Shown: positions 16,658-25,934, counted from the stretch's first letter. The stretch: DNA of 64,000 nucleotides from Streptococcus infantis (GCF_000960085.1 NZ_JYGT01000010.1:265633-329632); one strand, 5' to 3'. The notes: generated from the sequence alone by a model not told the origin. Made by a program: numbers and translations.

Positions 16658-17739
16658 TGGACAGTCCAAAGAAATTAGGTTATCGTATGCCTGCAGAGTA
16701 TGAATCCCATCATGGAACTCTCATGATATGGCCTACTCGACCAGGGTCTTGGCCATTTCAAGGCAAGGCTGCAAAAACAGCTTTTAGCCAGATTATCAAA
16801 ACCATTGCCCAAGGAGAAACAGTCTATCTTTTGGTAGAGGAGTACTATCTATCTGAAGCACAATCTTATCTTGGAGACAAGGTTGTTTATCTAGATATTC
16901 AGACAAATGATGCCTGGGCTCGTGATACTGGTCCAACTATTCTCCTCAATGATCAAAGGGAAAAGTTGGCGGTAGATTGGTCTTTCAATGCCTGGGGTGG
17001 TGTTGTTGATGGTCTCTACCAAGACTATGAAGCAGATGATCAAGTAGCTAGTCGCTTTGCTGAAGCCTTGGAAATACCTGTTTATAATGCCAAACCTTTT
17101 GTACTGGAAGGTGGAGCTATTCATAGTGACGGTCAAGGAACTATTCTTGTCACAGAAAGTTGCTTGCTCAGTCCTGGTCGTAATCCTCACCTGAGTAAAG
17201 AGCAGATTGAAAAGACCTTACTAGAGAGTCTTGGTGCTGAAAAAGTCATCTGGTTGCCTTATGGTATTTATCAAGATGAGACAAATGAACACGTCGATAA
17301 TGTTGCATCCTTTGTTGGTCCTGCAGAGCTTGTTTTAGCTTGGACGGACGACCAAGAAGATCCTCAGTATGCTATGTCTGCAGCAGATCTAGCTCTTTTA
17401 GAGAAGGAAACTGATGCAAAAGGCCGGAGTTTCACTATTCATAAGCTTCCAATCCCAGCTATTCACCAAGTAGTTACAGAAGAAGATTTGCCGGGCTATG
17501 CTTATGAAGAAGGCGAAGAGGAGCGTTATGCAGGTGAAAGACTAGCAGCTTCCTATGTGAATTTTTATATCGCCAATAAATCTGTCTTGGTACCACAATT
17601 TCAGGATGCTAACGACCAAGTGGCCTTGGATATTTTGAGCCAGTGTTTCCCAGACCGTGAAGTCGTAGGAATCCCAGCTAGAGATATTCTTTTAGGTGGT
17701 GGAAATATCCACTGCATTACCCAACAAATTCCAGAATAG
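16654..17739 (+). CDS. aguA: Agmatine deiminase (AguA)
   Basis: The 361-residue protein shows the peptidyl-arginine-deiminase fold signatures: [19 protein letters not shown] at the N-terminus, [11 protein letters not shown] (about 85-95), [22 protein letters not shown] and the catalytic cysteine in [12 protein letters not shown] (about Cys354). It hydrolyses agmatine to N-carbamoylputrescine and ammonia. Two ATG codons in tandem (16654 and 16657) are available; AAGGAGAG lies just upstream. The start overlaps nspC by four bases, and aguB follows after nine bases. Confidence 0.93.
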   Translation: MMDSPKKLGYRMPAEYESHHGTLMIWPTRPGSWPFQGKAAKTAFSQIIKTIAQGETVYLLVEEYYLSEAQSYLGDKVVYLDIQTNDAWARDTGPTILLNDQREKLAVDWSFNAWGGVVDGLYQDYEADDQVASRFAEALEIPVYNAKPFVLEGGAIHSDGQGTILVTESCLLSPGRNPHLSKEQIEKTLLESLGAEKVIWLPYGIYQDETNEHVDNVASFVGPAELVLAWTDDQEDPQYAMSAADLALLEKETDAKGRSFTIHKLPIPAIHQVVTEEDLPGYAYEEGEEERYAGERLAASYVNFYIANKSVLVPQFQDANDQVALDILSQCFPDREVVGIPARDILLGGGNIHCITQQIPE

Positions 17740-17748
17740 GAGAAAAAG

Positions 17749-18624
17749 ATGAGAAATGTAACGGTTGCAGCTATTCAGATGCAATGCTCTAAGGATGTGG
17801 AAACCAATATCCAAACAGCTGAACGTTTAGTCCGTCAAGCTGCTGAGCAAGGAGCCCAGATCATTCTTTTACCAGAATTATTTGAACGTCCCTATTTCTG
17901 TCAGGAGCGTCAGTATGACTTCTACCAGTATGCCCAGTCAGTGACAGAAAATACGGCCATTCAGCATTTTAAATTGATTGCCAAGGAACTAAAGGTCGTT
18001 TTACCAATCAGTTTCTATGAAAAAGATGGTAATGTCTTATACAATTCTATTGCTGTCATTGATTCGGATGGAGAAGTACTAGGAGTTTATCGTAAAATTC
18101 ATATACCAGATGACCATTATTATCAGGAGAAATTCTTCTTTACTCCTGGAAATACTGGTTTCAAGGTCTGGGACACTCGCTATGCCAAGATTGGTATCGG
18201 GATCTGTTGGGACCAATGGTTCCCTGAAACTGCCCGTTGTCTTGCGTTAAATGGTGCGGAATTACTCTTTTATCCAACTGCCATTGGATCAGAGCCGATT
18301 TTGGATACAGATAGTTGTGGTCATTGGCAACGTACCATGCAAGGACATGCAGCAGCAAATATTGTGCCAGTTATCGCAGCCAATCGTTATGGTTTAGAAG
18401 AAGTCACTCCTTGTGAAGAAAATGGAGGACAAAGTTCCAGTCTTAACTTCTACGGTTCATCCTTTATGACCGATGAAACAGGAGCTATTCTAGAGCGAGC
18501 TGAAAGACAAGGAGAAGCTGTTCTGCTAGTAACTTATGACCTTAACAAAGGAGCAAATGAGCGCCTAAATTGGGGCTTATTTAGAGATAGAAGACCAGAC
18601 ATGTATAAAGATATTGTCAGATGA
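17749..18624 (+). CDS. aguB: N-carbamoylputrescine amidase (AguB)
   Basis: The 291-residue nitrilase-superfamily amidase has the Glu-Lys-Cys catalytic triad in place: Glu43 in LLPELFERPYF, Lys116 in YRKIHIPDDHYY and Cys153 in GIGICWDQWFPE. It hydrolyses N-carbamoylputrescine to putrescine, CO2 and ammonia, completing the arginine-to-putrescine route with SpeA and AguA. AGGAG lies 6 bases before the ATG. It is the last gene of the operon and is followed at once by a terminator. Confidence 0.94.
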   Translation: MRNVTVAAIQMQCSKDVETNIQTAERLVRQAAEQGAQIILLPELFERPYFCQERQYDFYQYAQSVTENTAIQHFKLIAKELKVVLPISFYEKDGNVLYNSIAVIDSDGEVLGVYRKIHIPDDHYYQEKFFFTPGNTGFKVWDTRYAKIGIGICWDQWFPETARCLALNGAELLFYPTAIGSEPILDTDSCGHWQRTMQGHAAANIVPVIAANRYGLEEVTPCEENGGQSSSLNFYGSSFMTDETGAILERAERQGEAVLLVTYDLNKGANERLNWGLFRDRRPDMYKDIVR

Positions 18625-18626
18625 GA

Positions 18627-18649
18627 AAAGCCTAGTATAGGCTTTTTTC
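18627..18649 (+). terminator. Intrinsic terminator of the polyamine operon
   Basis: AAAAGCCTA and TAGGCTTTTTT flank a short loop two bases after the aguB stop, followed by a T-run. It ends the six-gene polyamine transcript. Confidence 0.85.
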
Positions 18650-18784
18650 TGTAAATACTATAATAATTTTTGATAAAGTATTAGTATAATGATAAAATGG
18701 ACTTAGTGTTAGCAAGGATAAAATAGACTGGAAAGAGCTAAATCATTTTTTCCTTGAAGAATTAGGCCACGACTGAGGGTTTTT

Positions 18785-19837
18785 ATGGGTAAATGGACAT
18801 GTAAATGTGGGCAAGCTATGAATGACCACCGAGCGCCCGATCCAAATGCTTATTCAGTTTATTCGGATGAGTTGCTTGAGGATATTTTTAACAATACTGA
18901 CGAACATGATAGAATTTCCTATGTAGACATTTCGAAGGCTTCCTTTTATATATGGAAGTGCCCAAATTGTGGTAGTTTCATGGTTTTTGGTGAAGAGGAT
19001 AATCCAAATTGTTTCACTTTTTATGAGCGCCAGACCAATGAAAAAGTTGAACCACTTTTCGATCCTGATCAGGAGTTGAATCTCGTTGTCGTTGAGTTTC
19101 AAGAAGGTGGAAATGGATATACTTATATCTGTGATGATCCAAGTATTCATATTGGGCATGGTGTGATTGTACCAACTGGAAAGAAAAATATTGAAAAAAT
19201 AGCTCTGGTAGTCCAGAAATATCATGCTTACCCAAGAGATATCACTTATCCCGTTGAAAAGTTAAAAAGGGTCATCCGTAGGTATTCTATTTTTGATCCT
19301 GAGACTTCGAAAATAGTTTGTAAAAATATACTTGAGCACGGAAGAATTCTAAATGCTTGCTCGAAAAAAGTAAAAATTGAGTCTAAACAAATTTACCATG
19401 CAATCAAAACTCCTCTAGGCTATTTTTGGTTGGAGTTAAATAGAGTTCCAATTCCGATGAAAATCACACAAATTCAAGTACAAGATAAAAAGTATCAGGT
19501 TGATGGAGCCTTTTATATAAAGCCTGCCAAGGTAAACTACAGAAAATTGTTAGAACTTGAATTATGTGCAGATTTTGATATTGATGCCTCTCGCTGGATT
19601 GACGTTCTATCAGACGAAAATGTTTGGGGAAATACCTGGGAATTGAATGGCCTTCAATTTGGAATTACTGCAGGAGAGTCCCCAGAATTTGAAGATGAAG
19701 TAGTTGCAAGAAAATTTAGCCGTATCCCACTTTATTATGACTGGCATCCAGAATTTGAAGACTATTATGGCTTTAGCCTAGCATGGAAAAAATACGAGTC
19801 TGATAGTGATTTGTCGATTGATTTCTATACGACATAA
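18785..19837 (+). CDS. Zinc-ribbon-containing hypothetical protein
   Basis: The 350-residue protein has an N-terminal treble of cysteines, WTCKCGQAM (about residues 4-12) and WKCPNCGSFM (about 57-66), which should bind one zinc as a ribbon. The middle contains LVVVEFQEGGNGYTYICDD and a beta-rich segment with HGVIVPTGKKN that resembles an SH3-like barrel. The C-terminal third is aromatic and acidic (RIPLYYDWHPEFEDYYGFSL). A GAGGG lies about 6 bases upstream of the ATG. It stands alone between two terminators. I do not recognise a named family. Confidence 0.55.
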   Translation: MGKWTCKCGQAMNDHRAPDPNAYSVYSDELLEDIFNNTDEHDRISYVDISKASFYIWKCPNCGSFMVFGEEDNPNCFTFYERQTNEKVEPLFDPDQELNLVVVEFQEGGNGYTYICDDPSIHIGHGVIVPTGKKNIEKIALVVQKYHAYPRDITYPVEKLKRVIRRYSIFDPETSKIVCKNILEHGRILNACSKKVKIESKQIYHAIKTPLGYFWLELNRVPIPMKITQIQVQDKKYQVDGAFYIKPAKVNYRKLLELELCADFDIDASRWIDVLSDENVWGNTWELNGLQFGITAGESPEFEDEVVARKFSRIPLYYDWHPEFEDYYGFSLAWKKYESDSDLSIDFYTT

Positions 19838-19915
19838 AAGAAATGCTCGGTATTATTGTGTAAATTATAAAACAGTATTTGAGATTTTAGATGAAAAGTG
19901 ATTTAATTTTACAAT

Positions 19916-19944
19916 AAAAAGTAGCCCAATTAGGCTACTTTTTT
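19916..19944. terminator. Bidirectional intrinsic terminator
   Basis: AGTAGCC (19920-19926) and GGCTACT (19933-19939) form a stem flanked by A-run and T-run on opposite sides, so it can work in both directions between the convergent genes ending at 19837 and 19943. Confidence 0.85.
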
Positions 19945-20758
19945 AAAATTCTTTATAAACATAAGGATTATCGGGTTTGTCGACCTTGATGAAAGACTGG
20001 ACTTCGAGGGTTGGGAGGATTTGGTTGAGTTCCTTGTGATAGTGTTTGCTAATCTTACCTTTGACTTTTACCCAGGTGTTATTTTCGTACTTATTAGTGT
20101 TTCCAGTGGTCAAAAGTCCAAAAACACCTGAATCAGCGATACAGTGCATGATACCAAAGCGAAAGACAAATTGACTATCGCTGTGACTAGGATCGTTATA
20201 GACAAAGCCAATAAACTCAATCTCTTTACCTTCAAATTCATTGGGATAATCATAGATAGCTTCCATGACCTCCAGGTAATTTTCATCATTTATAACTATA
20301 CTTGATTGATCTAAGTATTTATCAGCACTCTTCCGAATAATATTTTCATGAGCTGTTTGTGAATAAAATCGACTGGTATTCGGTTTGAGATACTGACTGC
20401 TCGTTCCTTCACTTGCTTGGATTGCCTTGTCAGTTCCTTCCGACAAAGGGAAATAATATCCTTTTGCCGATACTGTTTGTGAATCCAGAGTGACAGTTGG
20501 AAATGTAAATCCAACTAACAAGGGTAAACTTAAGAGGGCAAAACTAGCAAGCTTGGCTGAATAACTATGCAAGTGACTGTGTTCTTTCAAACGCTTGAAG
20601 AAAAGATAGGCTTGAACGATGGCTAGTAACAATGACAAAACCATGGTGATATAAGCCAGATAAGAGTAATGGAGGTTTAGATACTGATTGAGTTTACCTG
20701 ATATCTGCAGATAAAGGGTTAAGAAAAAATAACTCATCAGAATAAGAAATCGTATCAT
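19943..20758 (-). CDS. TIGR03943/DUF1980 family membrane protein (YcgQ-like)
   Basis: The 271-residue protein has membrane segments near residues 2-16, 28-50 and 62-84, then a soluble domain with SVVINDENYLEVMEAIYDYP-like sequence and EFIGFVYNDPS, FVFRFGIMHCIADSGVFGLL and WVKVKGKIS, typical of TIGR03943 (YcgQ) proteins. The start is placed at 20758 because the ATG overlaps the stop of the upstream permease gene (ATGA); a reading from 20824 would lie wholly inside that gene. YcgR/YcgQ pairs are thought to form a membrane complex, perhaps metal related; function unproven. Confidence 0.8.
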   Translation of the reverse strand: MIRFLILMSYFFLTLYLQISGKLNQYLNLHYSYLAYITMVLSLLLAIVQAYLFFKRLKEHSHLHSYSAKLASFALLSLPLLVGFTFPTVTLDSQTVSAKGYYFPLSEGTDKAIQASEGTSSQYLKPNTSRFYSQTAHENIIRKSADKYLDQSSIVINDENYLEVMEAIYDYPNEFEGKEIEFIGFVYNDPSHSDSQFVFRFGIMHCIADSGVFGLLTTGNTNKYENNTWVKVKGKISKHYHKELNQILPTLEVQSFIKVDKPDNPYVYKEF

Positions 20759-21660
20759 AGCATCACCCCGACTAAATAAGAATAGACAAGTACAACAAGA
20801 GTTACAATCATCATGAACTGCCAAATGAATCGCGTTTTGAGATAATTCTTCATCATGAGTAGATTTTTGACATCAAGCATTGGACCTATAACCAGAAAGG
20901 CTAAAACAGGAGCTAGACCAAAACTTGATAGAAGAGAAGACCCGATAAAAGCATCCGCTTCACTACAGAGTGATAGTAGGAAGGATAAGAGCATCAATAG
21001 AATAATAGCAAGCAGTGGGCTAGCGCTGATAGATGTCAAGATTCGAGTTGGTACATAGACTTGTACTAGGCTTGCAAAAAGACAGCCAAAGATCAAGTAA
21101 CGTCCCATATCAAAGAACTCATCAATAGCTTGGATAAAGACTTGAAGAAGTTTCTGACCTTTCGTTAAATGAGAAAAATCATGTTCATGACAAGCCAGCC
21201 TATTTTCCTTTTGAATCGATCCCTCCCAGAAAAATCCAAGAAAAATACCCAATATCGTAGCAATGAGTATTGCCCCTAAAGCTCTTAGAAGAACCATTTG
21301 AATGGAATTACCAAAAGCTGAATAGGTTGCAAAGAGTACGATAGGATTGATGATAGGAGCTGTAACTAGAAAGGGAACAGCTGTATAGCTTGGAACCTTC
21401 TTCTCCAAGAAACGATTAATGATAGGAACAATTCCACATTCACAAGAAGGAAAGAGAAATCCTATAAAGGTGCCAAAAAAGATTCTCCCCAAGCGATTTT
21501 TAGGGAGAAATTGATAAACTTTTTCTGGAGTGATGTAGACTTCAATAGCACCAGAGATGATGCTACCAATTAAGACAAAGGGTAAAGCTTCAAGGATAAT
21601 TGATAGAAAAATGGCACCAGCTTGTAAAACACTTGAAGGCAGGTTTTGAAAGAGATCCAT
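20755..21660 (-). CDS. Permease of the DUF318/YraQ (YcgR) family
   Basis: The 301-residue integral membrane protein has eight or so hydrophobic segments. It carries the family hallmarks LGRIFFGTFIGFLFPSCECG (about residues 57-76), FLVTAPIINPIV and LSLCSEADAFIGSSLL. Family members include ArsP organoarsenical exporters and YcgR. Its partner gene is the overlapping TIGR03943 gene downstream. The ATG follows directly after the TAG of the 43-codon gene at 21661, so translation may be coupled. Substrate is unknown. Confidence 0.85.
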   Translation of the reverse strand: MDLFQNLPSSVLQAGAIFLSIILEALPFVLIGSIISGAIEVYITPEKVYQFLPKNRLGRIFFGTFIGFLFPSCECGIVPIINRFLEKKVPSYTAVPFLVTAPIINPIVLFATYSAFGNSIQMVLLRALGAILIATILGIFLGFFWEGSIQKENRLACHEHDFSHLTKGQKLLQVFIQAIDEFFDMGRYLIFGCLFASLVQVYVPTRILTSISASPLLAIILLMLLSFLLSLCSEADAFIGSSLLSSFGLAPVLAFLVIGPMLDVKNLLMMKNYLKTRFIWQFMMIVTLVVLVYSYLVGVML

Positions 21661-21792
21661 CTATTTTTTCTTTTCTGCTTTTTCTTTCTTTTCTTTGTCA
21701 TCAGGAAATGTTACTTGTTTTAAATCAGGAAGTTTGGCAAACAATTCGAACATTTTATCTAAGTCATCAGTTTTTGTAAATTTAACAGCCAT
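21661..21792 (-). CDS. SPJ_0845-family small charged protein, 43 aa
   Basis: The product starts MAVKFTKTDDLDKMFELFAK, goes on LPDLKQVTFPDD and ends in a lysine-rich tail (KKEKAEKKK). This matches, from memory, the small conserved streptococcal SPJ_0845 family of unknown function. On the reverse strand GAGGT lies about 7 bases before the ATG, supporting translation. The TAG at 21661-21663 abuts the permease ATG at 21660, so it heads a three-gene unit with the permease and the YcgQ-like gene. A cytosolic adaptor role is conceivable but not shown. Confidence 0.7.
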   Translation of the reverse strand: MAVKFTKTDDLDKMFELFAKLPDLKQVTFPDDKEKKEKAEKKK

Positions 21793-21932
21793 AAGGCATA
21801 CCTCGATTCTTTGTGTTACCTCTATTATACTATTATTTCTGGGAAATAGTTATATTTTATAATCAACTTCCTTTTTATCTTTATAAAGTTGAAATAAAGC
21901 AACAAATTAATGAAAACAAGCTTTCCTGCTTA

Positions 21933-21950
21933 TGGTATAATAGTTTCATG
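21933..21950 (+). promoter_or_regulatory. Extended -10 promoter of tex, implying a leaderless mRNA
   Basis: TGGTATAAT has its TATAAT at 21936-21941 and the tex ATG begins at 21948, six bases later. Transcription would start on or next to the initiation codon, leaving no room for a ribosome binding site; none is visible upstream either. No good -35 is seen, as is usual for TGn-extended promoters. Confidence 0.65.
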
Positions 21951-24077
21951 GATAAAAAATATGAAAAAATTTCCCAAGATTTGGGTGTAACCTTAAAGCA
22001 AATTGATACTGTCTTATCTTTGACAGCTGAAGGAGCAACTATTCCCTTTATCGCTCGTTATCGGAAAGACATGACTGGAAGCTTGGATGAAGTAGCTATT
22101 AAGGCAATTATCGACCTTGATAAAAGCCTAACTGCTCTCAACGATCGTAAAGAAACTGTTTTAGCAAAAATCAAAGAGCAAGGCAAGTTAACCAAGGAAT
22201 TAGAAGAAGCAATTCTTTCTGCCGAAAAATTAGCGGATGTAGAAGAACTCTATCTTCCCTATAAGGAGAAACGTCGGACCAAGGCAACGATTGCGCGTGA
22301 GGCTGGACTTTTTCCACTTGCTCGTTTAATCTTACAAAATGTATCTGACCTAGAAAAAGAAGCAGAAACATTTGTCTGTGAAGGTTTTGAGACTCCACAA
22401 GATGCTTTAGCGGGTGCAGTTGATATCTTGGTTGAAGCACTATCTGAAGATGTCAACTTGCGTTCAATGACTTATCAAGAGGTCCTTAGACATTCTAAGA
22501 TTACTTCACAAGTCAAGGACGAAAGTTTGGATGAGAAGCAAGTCTTTCAGATTTATTACGATTTCTCAGAAACAGTTGCCAATATGCAGGGTTACCGTAC
22601 GCTTGCTCTTAATCGTGGTGAGAAGCTAGGCATTTTGAAGATTGGATTTGAGCATGCAGTTGATCGTATTCAAGCCTTCTTTGCTGCTCGTTTCAAGGTT
22701 AAGAATGCTTATATAGACGAAGTGATTCAACAATCTGTTAAGAAAAAAGTATTGCCAGCTATCGAGCGCCGTATTCGCACTGAATTGACAGAAAAGGCAG
22801 AAGAAGGAGCTATCCAACTCTTTTCAGAAAACCTTCGTAATCTCCTTCTCGTAGCACCACTAAAAGGACGCGTGGTTCTAGGTTTTGACCCAGCCTTTCG
22901 TACAGGTGCTAAGCTTGCAGTAGTTGATGCGACTGGTAAGATGTTGACAACACAAGTTATTTATCCAGTCAAACCAGCTTCAGCTCGTCAGATTGAGGAA
23001 GCCAAACGTGATTTAGCAGATTTGATTGGCCAATACGGTGTTGAAATCATCGCTATCGGAAATGGAACTGCCAGCCGTGAGAGTGAAGCCTTTGTTGCTG
23101 AAGTTCTCAAAGATTTTCCAGAAGTCAGCTATGTCATTGTTAGCGAAAGTGGAGCTTCTGTATACTCTGCCAGCGAACTTGCCCGTCAAGAGTTTCCTGA
23201 CTTAACCGTTGAAAAACGTTCAGCCATCTCAATCGCTCGTCGCTTGCAAGACCCACTTGCTGAATTGGTTAAAATCGATCCCAAATCCATAGGTGTCGGC
23301 CAGTACCAGCACGATGTAAGTCAGAAAAAACTATCTGAAAGTCTTGATTTCGTGGTGGATACAGTGGTTAACCAAGTCGGTGTCAATATCAATACAGCTA
23401 GTCCAGCCTTACTTTCACACGTTGCAGGACTTAACAAAACCATCTCTGAAAATATCGTTAAGTACCGTGAGGAAGAAGGTAAAATCACTTCACGCGCTCA
23501 AATCAAGAAGGTTCCTCGTCTAGGTGCTAAGGCTTTTGAACAAGCGGCAGGTTTCCTCCGTATTCCTGAAAGCAGCAATATACTTGACAATACAGGAGTT
23601 CACCCTGAAAACTATGCAGCGGTCAAGGAACTCTTCAAACGTTTGGATATTAAAGACCTAAATGAAGAAGCGCAAGCAAAACTCAAATCTGTTTCTATCA
23701 AAGAAATGGCTCAAGAGCTAGACCTCGGTCAAGAAACACTTAAAGACATTATCGCTGACCTTCTCAAACCAGGACGTGATTTCCGTGATTCTTTTGATGC
23801 TCCAGTCCTTCGTCAGGATGTCTTAGATATAAAAGACTTAAAAGTCGGACAGAAGCTTGAAGGTGTCGTTCGTAACGTTGTAGACTTCGGTGCCTTTGTT
23901 GATATCGGTATCCATGAGGATGGGCTGATTCATATTTCACACATGAGCAAGAAATTTATCAAGCATCCAAGTCAAGTCGTATCCGTCGGGGATTTGGTAA
24001 CTGTTTGGGTGAAGAAAATCGATGTCCAACGTGAAAAAGTAAATCTGTCGCTCCTTGCACCAGATGAATCTAACTGA
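21948..24077 (+). CDS. tex: Tex family RNA-binding transcription accessory protein
   Basis: The 709-residue protein starts [14 protein letters not shown]. It has the Tex-N helical region ([18 protein letters not shown], about residues 28-45), the YqgF/RNase H-like fold ([18 protein letters not shown]), a helix-hairpin-helix segment ([16 protein letters not shown]) and a C-terminal S1 RNA-binding domain ([20 protein letters not shown]). Tex proteins bind nucleic acid and influence transcription and toxin expression in some bacteria. A longer reading from 21813 would cross the promoter and is rejected. The end overlaps the sprT-like gene by 14 bases. Confidence 0.92.
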   Translation: MDKKYEKISQDLGVTLKQIDTVLSLTAEGATIPFIARYRKDMTGSLDEVAIKAIIDLDKSLTALNDRKETVLAKIKEQGKLTKELEEAILSAEKLADVEELYLPYKEKRRTKATIAREAGLFPLARLILQNVSDLEKEAETFVCEGFETPQDALAGAVDILVEALSEDVNLRSMTYQEVLRHSKITSQVKDESLDEKQVFQIYYDFSETVANMQGYRTLALNRGEKLGILKIGFEHAVDRIQAFFAARFKVKNAYIDEVIQQSVKKKVLPAIERRIRTELTEKAEEGAIQLFSENLRNLLLVAPLKGRVVLGFDPAFRTGAKLAVVDATGKMLTTQVIYPVKPASARQIEEAKRDLADLIGQYGVEIIAIGNGTASRESEAFVAEVLKDFPEVSYVIVSESGASVYSASELARQEFPDLTVEKRSAISIARRLQDPLAELVKIDPKSIGVGQYQHDVSQKKLSESLDFVVDTVVNQVGVNINTASPALLSHVAGLNKTISENIVKYREEEGKITSRAQIKKVPRLGAKAFEQAAGFLRIPESSNILDNTGVHPENYAAVKELFKRLDIKDLNEEAQAKLKSVSIKEMAQELDLGQETLKDIIADLLKPGRDFRDSFDAPVLRQDVLDIKDLKVGQKLEGVVRNVVDFGAFVDIGIHEDGLIHISHMSKKFIKHPSQVVSVGDLVTVWVKKIDVQREKVNLSLLAPDESN

Positions 24078-24513
24078 TTACGTTAGGCAAGTTTCTTTAG
24101 AAGACTTCGGAAAACCTTTCAAACACCAGGCTCAATGGAATACTCGTCTGCGGTCGACAGGTGGACGATTTTTCCCTAAGGATGGGCATTTGGATTTTAA
24201 TCCTAAAGTCTATCAAGAGCTAGGCTTAGAAGTTTTTCGGAAGATTGTTCGTCACGAACTCTGTCATTATCATCTCTATTATGAGGGAAAAGGTTATAAG
24301 CATAAAGATTTAACCTTTAAGGAACTGTTAAAAGAAGTGGACGGTCTCCGCTTTGTTCCTCCCTTATCAAGCACTCGTCAAAAGCCAGTTTTGGTTTATA
24401 AGTGTCACTCTTGTGGCCAAGCCTATCAGAGAAAACGTCGAATTGATACAAAACGTTATCGATGTGGTCTTTGTCATGGGAAGCTCATACTACAAAATCA
24501 GCCCAAGGACTGA
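24064..24513 (+). CDS. SprT-like metalloprotease-family protein
   Basis: The product (149 residues from [16 protein letters not shown]) has the zinc-protease signature HELCH in [17 protein letters not shown] and a C-terminal zinc ribbon with [10 protein letters not shown] and [10 protein letters not shown], as in the SprT/YdeI family. Bacterial members are of unknown substrate; eukaryotic relatives cleave DNA-protein crosslinks. The start at 24064, inside the end of tex, is chosen by family agreement over an ATG at 24055; no strong ribosome binding site is seen, so coupling to tex is likely. Confidence 0.85.
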   Translation: MNLTDYVRQVSLEDFGKPFKHQAQWNTRLRSTGGRFFPKDGHLDFNPKVYQELGLEVFRKIVRHELCHYHLYYEGKGYKHKDLTFKELLKEVDGLRFVPPLSSTRQKPVLVYKCHSCGQAYQRKRRIDTKRYRCGLCHGKLILQNQPKD

Positions 24514-24572
24514 TGCAGGGAGCTTTAGTTCATGTTATACTTACTTCAAGAATACCGAAAGAGGTACAAATC

Positions 24573-24845
24573 ATGAATAAAAATTTTTATAAAATGAGAC
24601 GAAATCGTATGATATCAGGAGTTCTTGCTGGACTATCTGATAGATGGGATCTTGATGTGACACTGGTGCGCTTCATTTTCGCTATCTTTACAATCGCAAA
24701 TTTTGGACTCGGAATCATCATCTACATCATCCTAGCCTATATCCTACCAACTAAGGAAGATATCGAAGCGGAGATGTACGGAACAGGCCCACGCAAGATC
24801 AAAGAAGCTCAACCTATCGATGATGATAAAGGTTGGTTTTGGTAA
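24573..24845 (+). CDS. PspC-domain membrane protein
   Basis: The 90-residue protein shows the PspC domain: FYKMRRNRMISGVLAGLSDR, then WDLDVTLVRFIFAIFTI and one strong membrane span up to YIILAYILPTKED. PspC proteins take part in envelope stress responses; in Gram-positive bacteria they are often stand-alone membrane proteins. GAGGT lies 8 bases before the ATG at 24573. It is followed by a terminator. Confidence 0.85.
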   Translation: MNKNFYKMRRNRMISGVLAGLSDRWDLDVTLVRFIFAIFTIANFGLGIIIYIILAYILPTKEDIEAEMYGTGPRKIKEAQPIDDDKGWFW

Positions 24846-24858
24846 ATAATAAAAAATC

Positions 24859-24888
24859 AAACCCTTGTAGAATCAAGGGTTTTTCTTT
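24859..24888 (+). terminator. Intrinsic terminator after the PspC gene
   Basis: AAACCCTTG (24859-24867) and CAAGGGTTT (24874-24882) form a 9-bp stem with a 6-base loop followed by a T-rich run. Confidence 0.88.
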
Positions 24889-24940
24889 TGCTTAAAAATT
24901 TGTGGTAAACTAATAGTAGTTCATATCAAAAAAATAATCC

Positions 24941-24962
24941 AATCTTACAAAAATGTAAGATT
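24941..24962 (+). promoter_or_regulatory. BceR-type operator (inverted repeat)
   Basis: AATCTTACA and TGTAAGATT are perfect 9-base inverted arms around AAAA. The core TTACA-N4-TGTAA equals the TNACA-N4-TGTAA consensus I recall for BceR-like response regulators that switch on peptide-antibiotic transporters. A further TTGTAAGG half-site lies at about 24975-24982. The site is about 85 bases upstream of the small ORF that leads into the BceAB-type genes. No histidine kinase or regulator gene is next to it, so the regulator would be encoded elsewhere. Confidence 0.75.
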
Positions 24963-25046
24963 ACAGACCTCTTTTGTAAGGTTATGTTATGGAACCAACT
25001 CTTTTTTTAGAGTACACTTATATCATAAAGATAAAGGAGCGAAACT

Positions 25047-25160
25047 ATGAAAAATATTATACAAAAGAAACAAACAAGTAAACCGAGTCCTAAGGATATC
25101 GAGCGAGTTGAGCTCGGCATCGAAATGATGCAAGCTCAGTTTCAATTAATGGGATATTAA
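25047..25160 (+). CDS. 37-residue small protein leading the BceAB-type operon
   Basis: The product reads MKNIIQKKQTSKPSPKDIER followed by a short amphipathic helix (VELGIEMMQAQFQLMGY). AAAGGAG lies 7 bases before the ATG, and AAGGAG for the next gene begins within bases of its TAA at 25158-25160, so it is very likely translated and co-transcribed with the transporter. It has no membrane segment and no leader-type GG site. It could be a small regulator or accessory protein of the transporter; no family is known to me. Confidence 0.65.
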   Translation: MKNIIQKKQTSKPSPKDIERVELGIEMMQAQFQLMGY

Positions 25161-25175
25161 AAAGGAGAAGTTAAA

Positions 25176-25934
25176 ATGACACTATTAGATGTAAAACACG
25201 TTCAAAAGATTTATAAAACTCGCTTTCAAGGCAACCAAGTAGAAGCCCTGAAAGATATTCACTTTACCGTTGAAAAAGGCGACTACGTTGCTATCATGGG
25301 TGAGTCTGGATCTGGTAAATCTACTCTACTCAATATTCTAGCTATGCTTGACAAGCCAACGCGTGGGCAGGTCTTCCTAAACGGAACTGACACAGCTATC
25401 ATTAAAAATTCTGAAGCATCAAGCTTCCGTCGTGAAAAGTTAGGCTTTGTCTTCCAAGACTTCAATTTGTTAGATACGCTTTCTGTTAAAGACAATATCT
25501 TACTCCCTTTGGTATTGTCTAGAAAGCCTATTACAGAAATGATGAAAAAATTGGTCGTGACGGCCGAAAATCTTGGCATCAATCAATTGCAGGAGAAGTA
25601 CCCTTATGAAATCTCTGGAGGGCAAAAACAAAGGGTAGCAGTTGCACGGGCTATCATCACAGAACCAGAAATTCTTCTTGCGGACGAGCCAACAGGAGCC
25701 CTAGACTCTAAATCATCTGCAGCCCTCCTTGATATCTTCGATCAGATCAACGAGCAAGGGCAAACCATTCTCATGGTGACCCACTCAACAGCAGCTGCTA
25801 GCCGTGCAAAACGTGTTCTTTTCATCAAGGACGGTATTCTCTATAATCAAATCTATCGTGGTGAAAAGACGGATCGTCAGATGTTCCAAGAAATCTCTGA
25901 CACTTTGACTGTTATGGCAAGTGAGGTGAACTAG
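25176..25934 (+). CDS. BceA-type ABC transporter ATP-binding protein
   Basis: The 252-residue ATPase has Walker [10 protein letters not shown] (42-50), the Q-loop in [10 protein letters not shown], the signature SGGQKQR, Walker [13 protein letters not shown] and the switch histidine in MVTHS. With the large FtsX-type permease downstream it forms a BceAB-type system, which protects cells from peptide antibiotics such as bacitracin; the pneumococcal SP_0912-0913 pair is the likely orthologue. AAGGAG precedes the ATG by 8 bases, and one base separates its stop from the permease start. Confidence 0.9.
   Translation: MTLLDVKHVQKIYKTRFQGNQVEALKDIHFTVEKGDYVAIMGESGSGKSTLLNILAMLDKPTRGQVFLNGTDTAIIKNSEASSFRREKLGFVFQDFNLLDTLSVKDNILLPLVLSRKPITEMMKKLVVTAENLGINQLQEKYPYEISGGQKQRVAVARAIITEPEILLADEPTGALDSKSSAALLDIFDQINEQGQTILMVTHSTAAASRAKRVLFIKDGILYNQIYRGEKTDRQMFQEISDTLTVMASEVN

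Noticed and set aside
16891..17190. 99-codon reverse open frame within aguA
   Set aside because: aguA covers it fully with conserved catalytic motifs, so this is a shadow.
21813..21947. 45-residue N-terminal extension of Tex
   Set aside because: The region contains the promoter and encodes an aromatic hydrophobic stretch unlike Tex proteins, which begin at MDKKYEK-like sequence.
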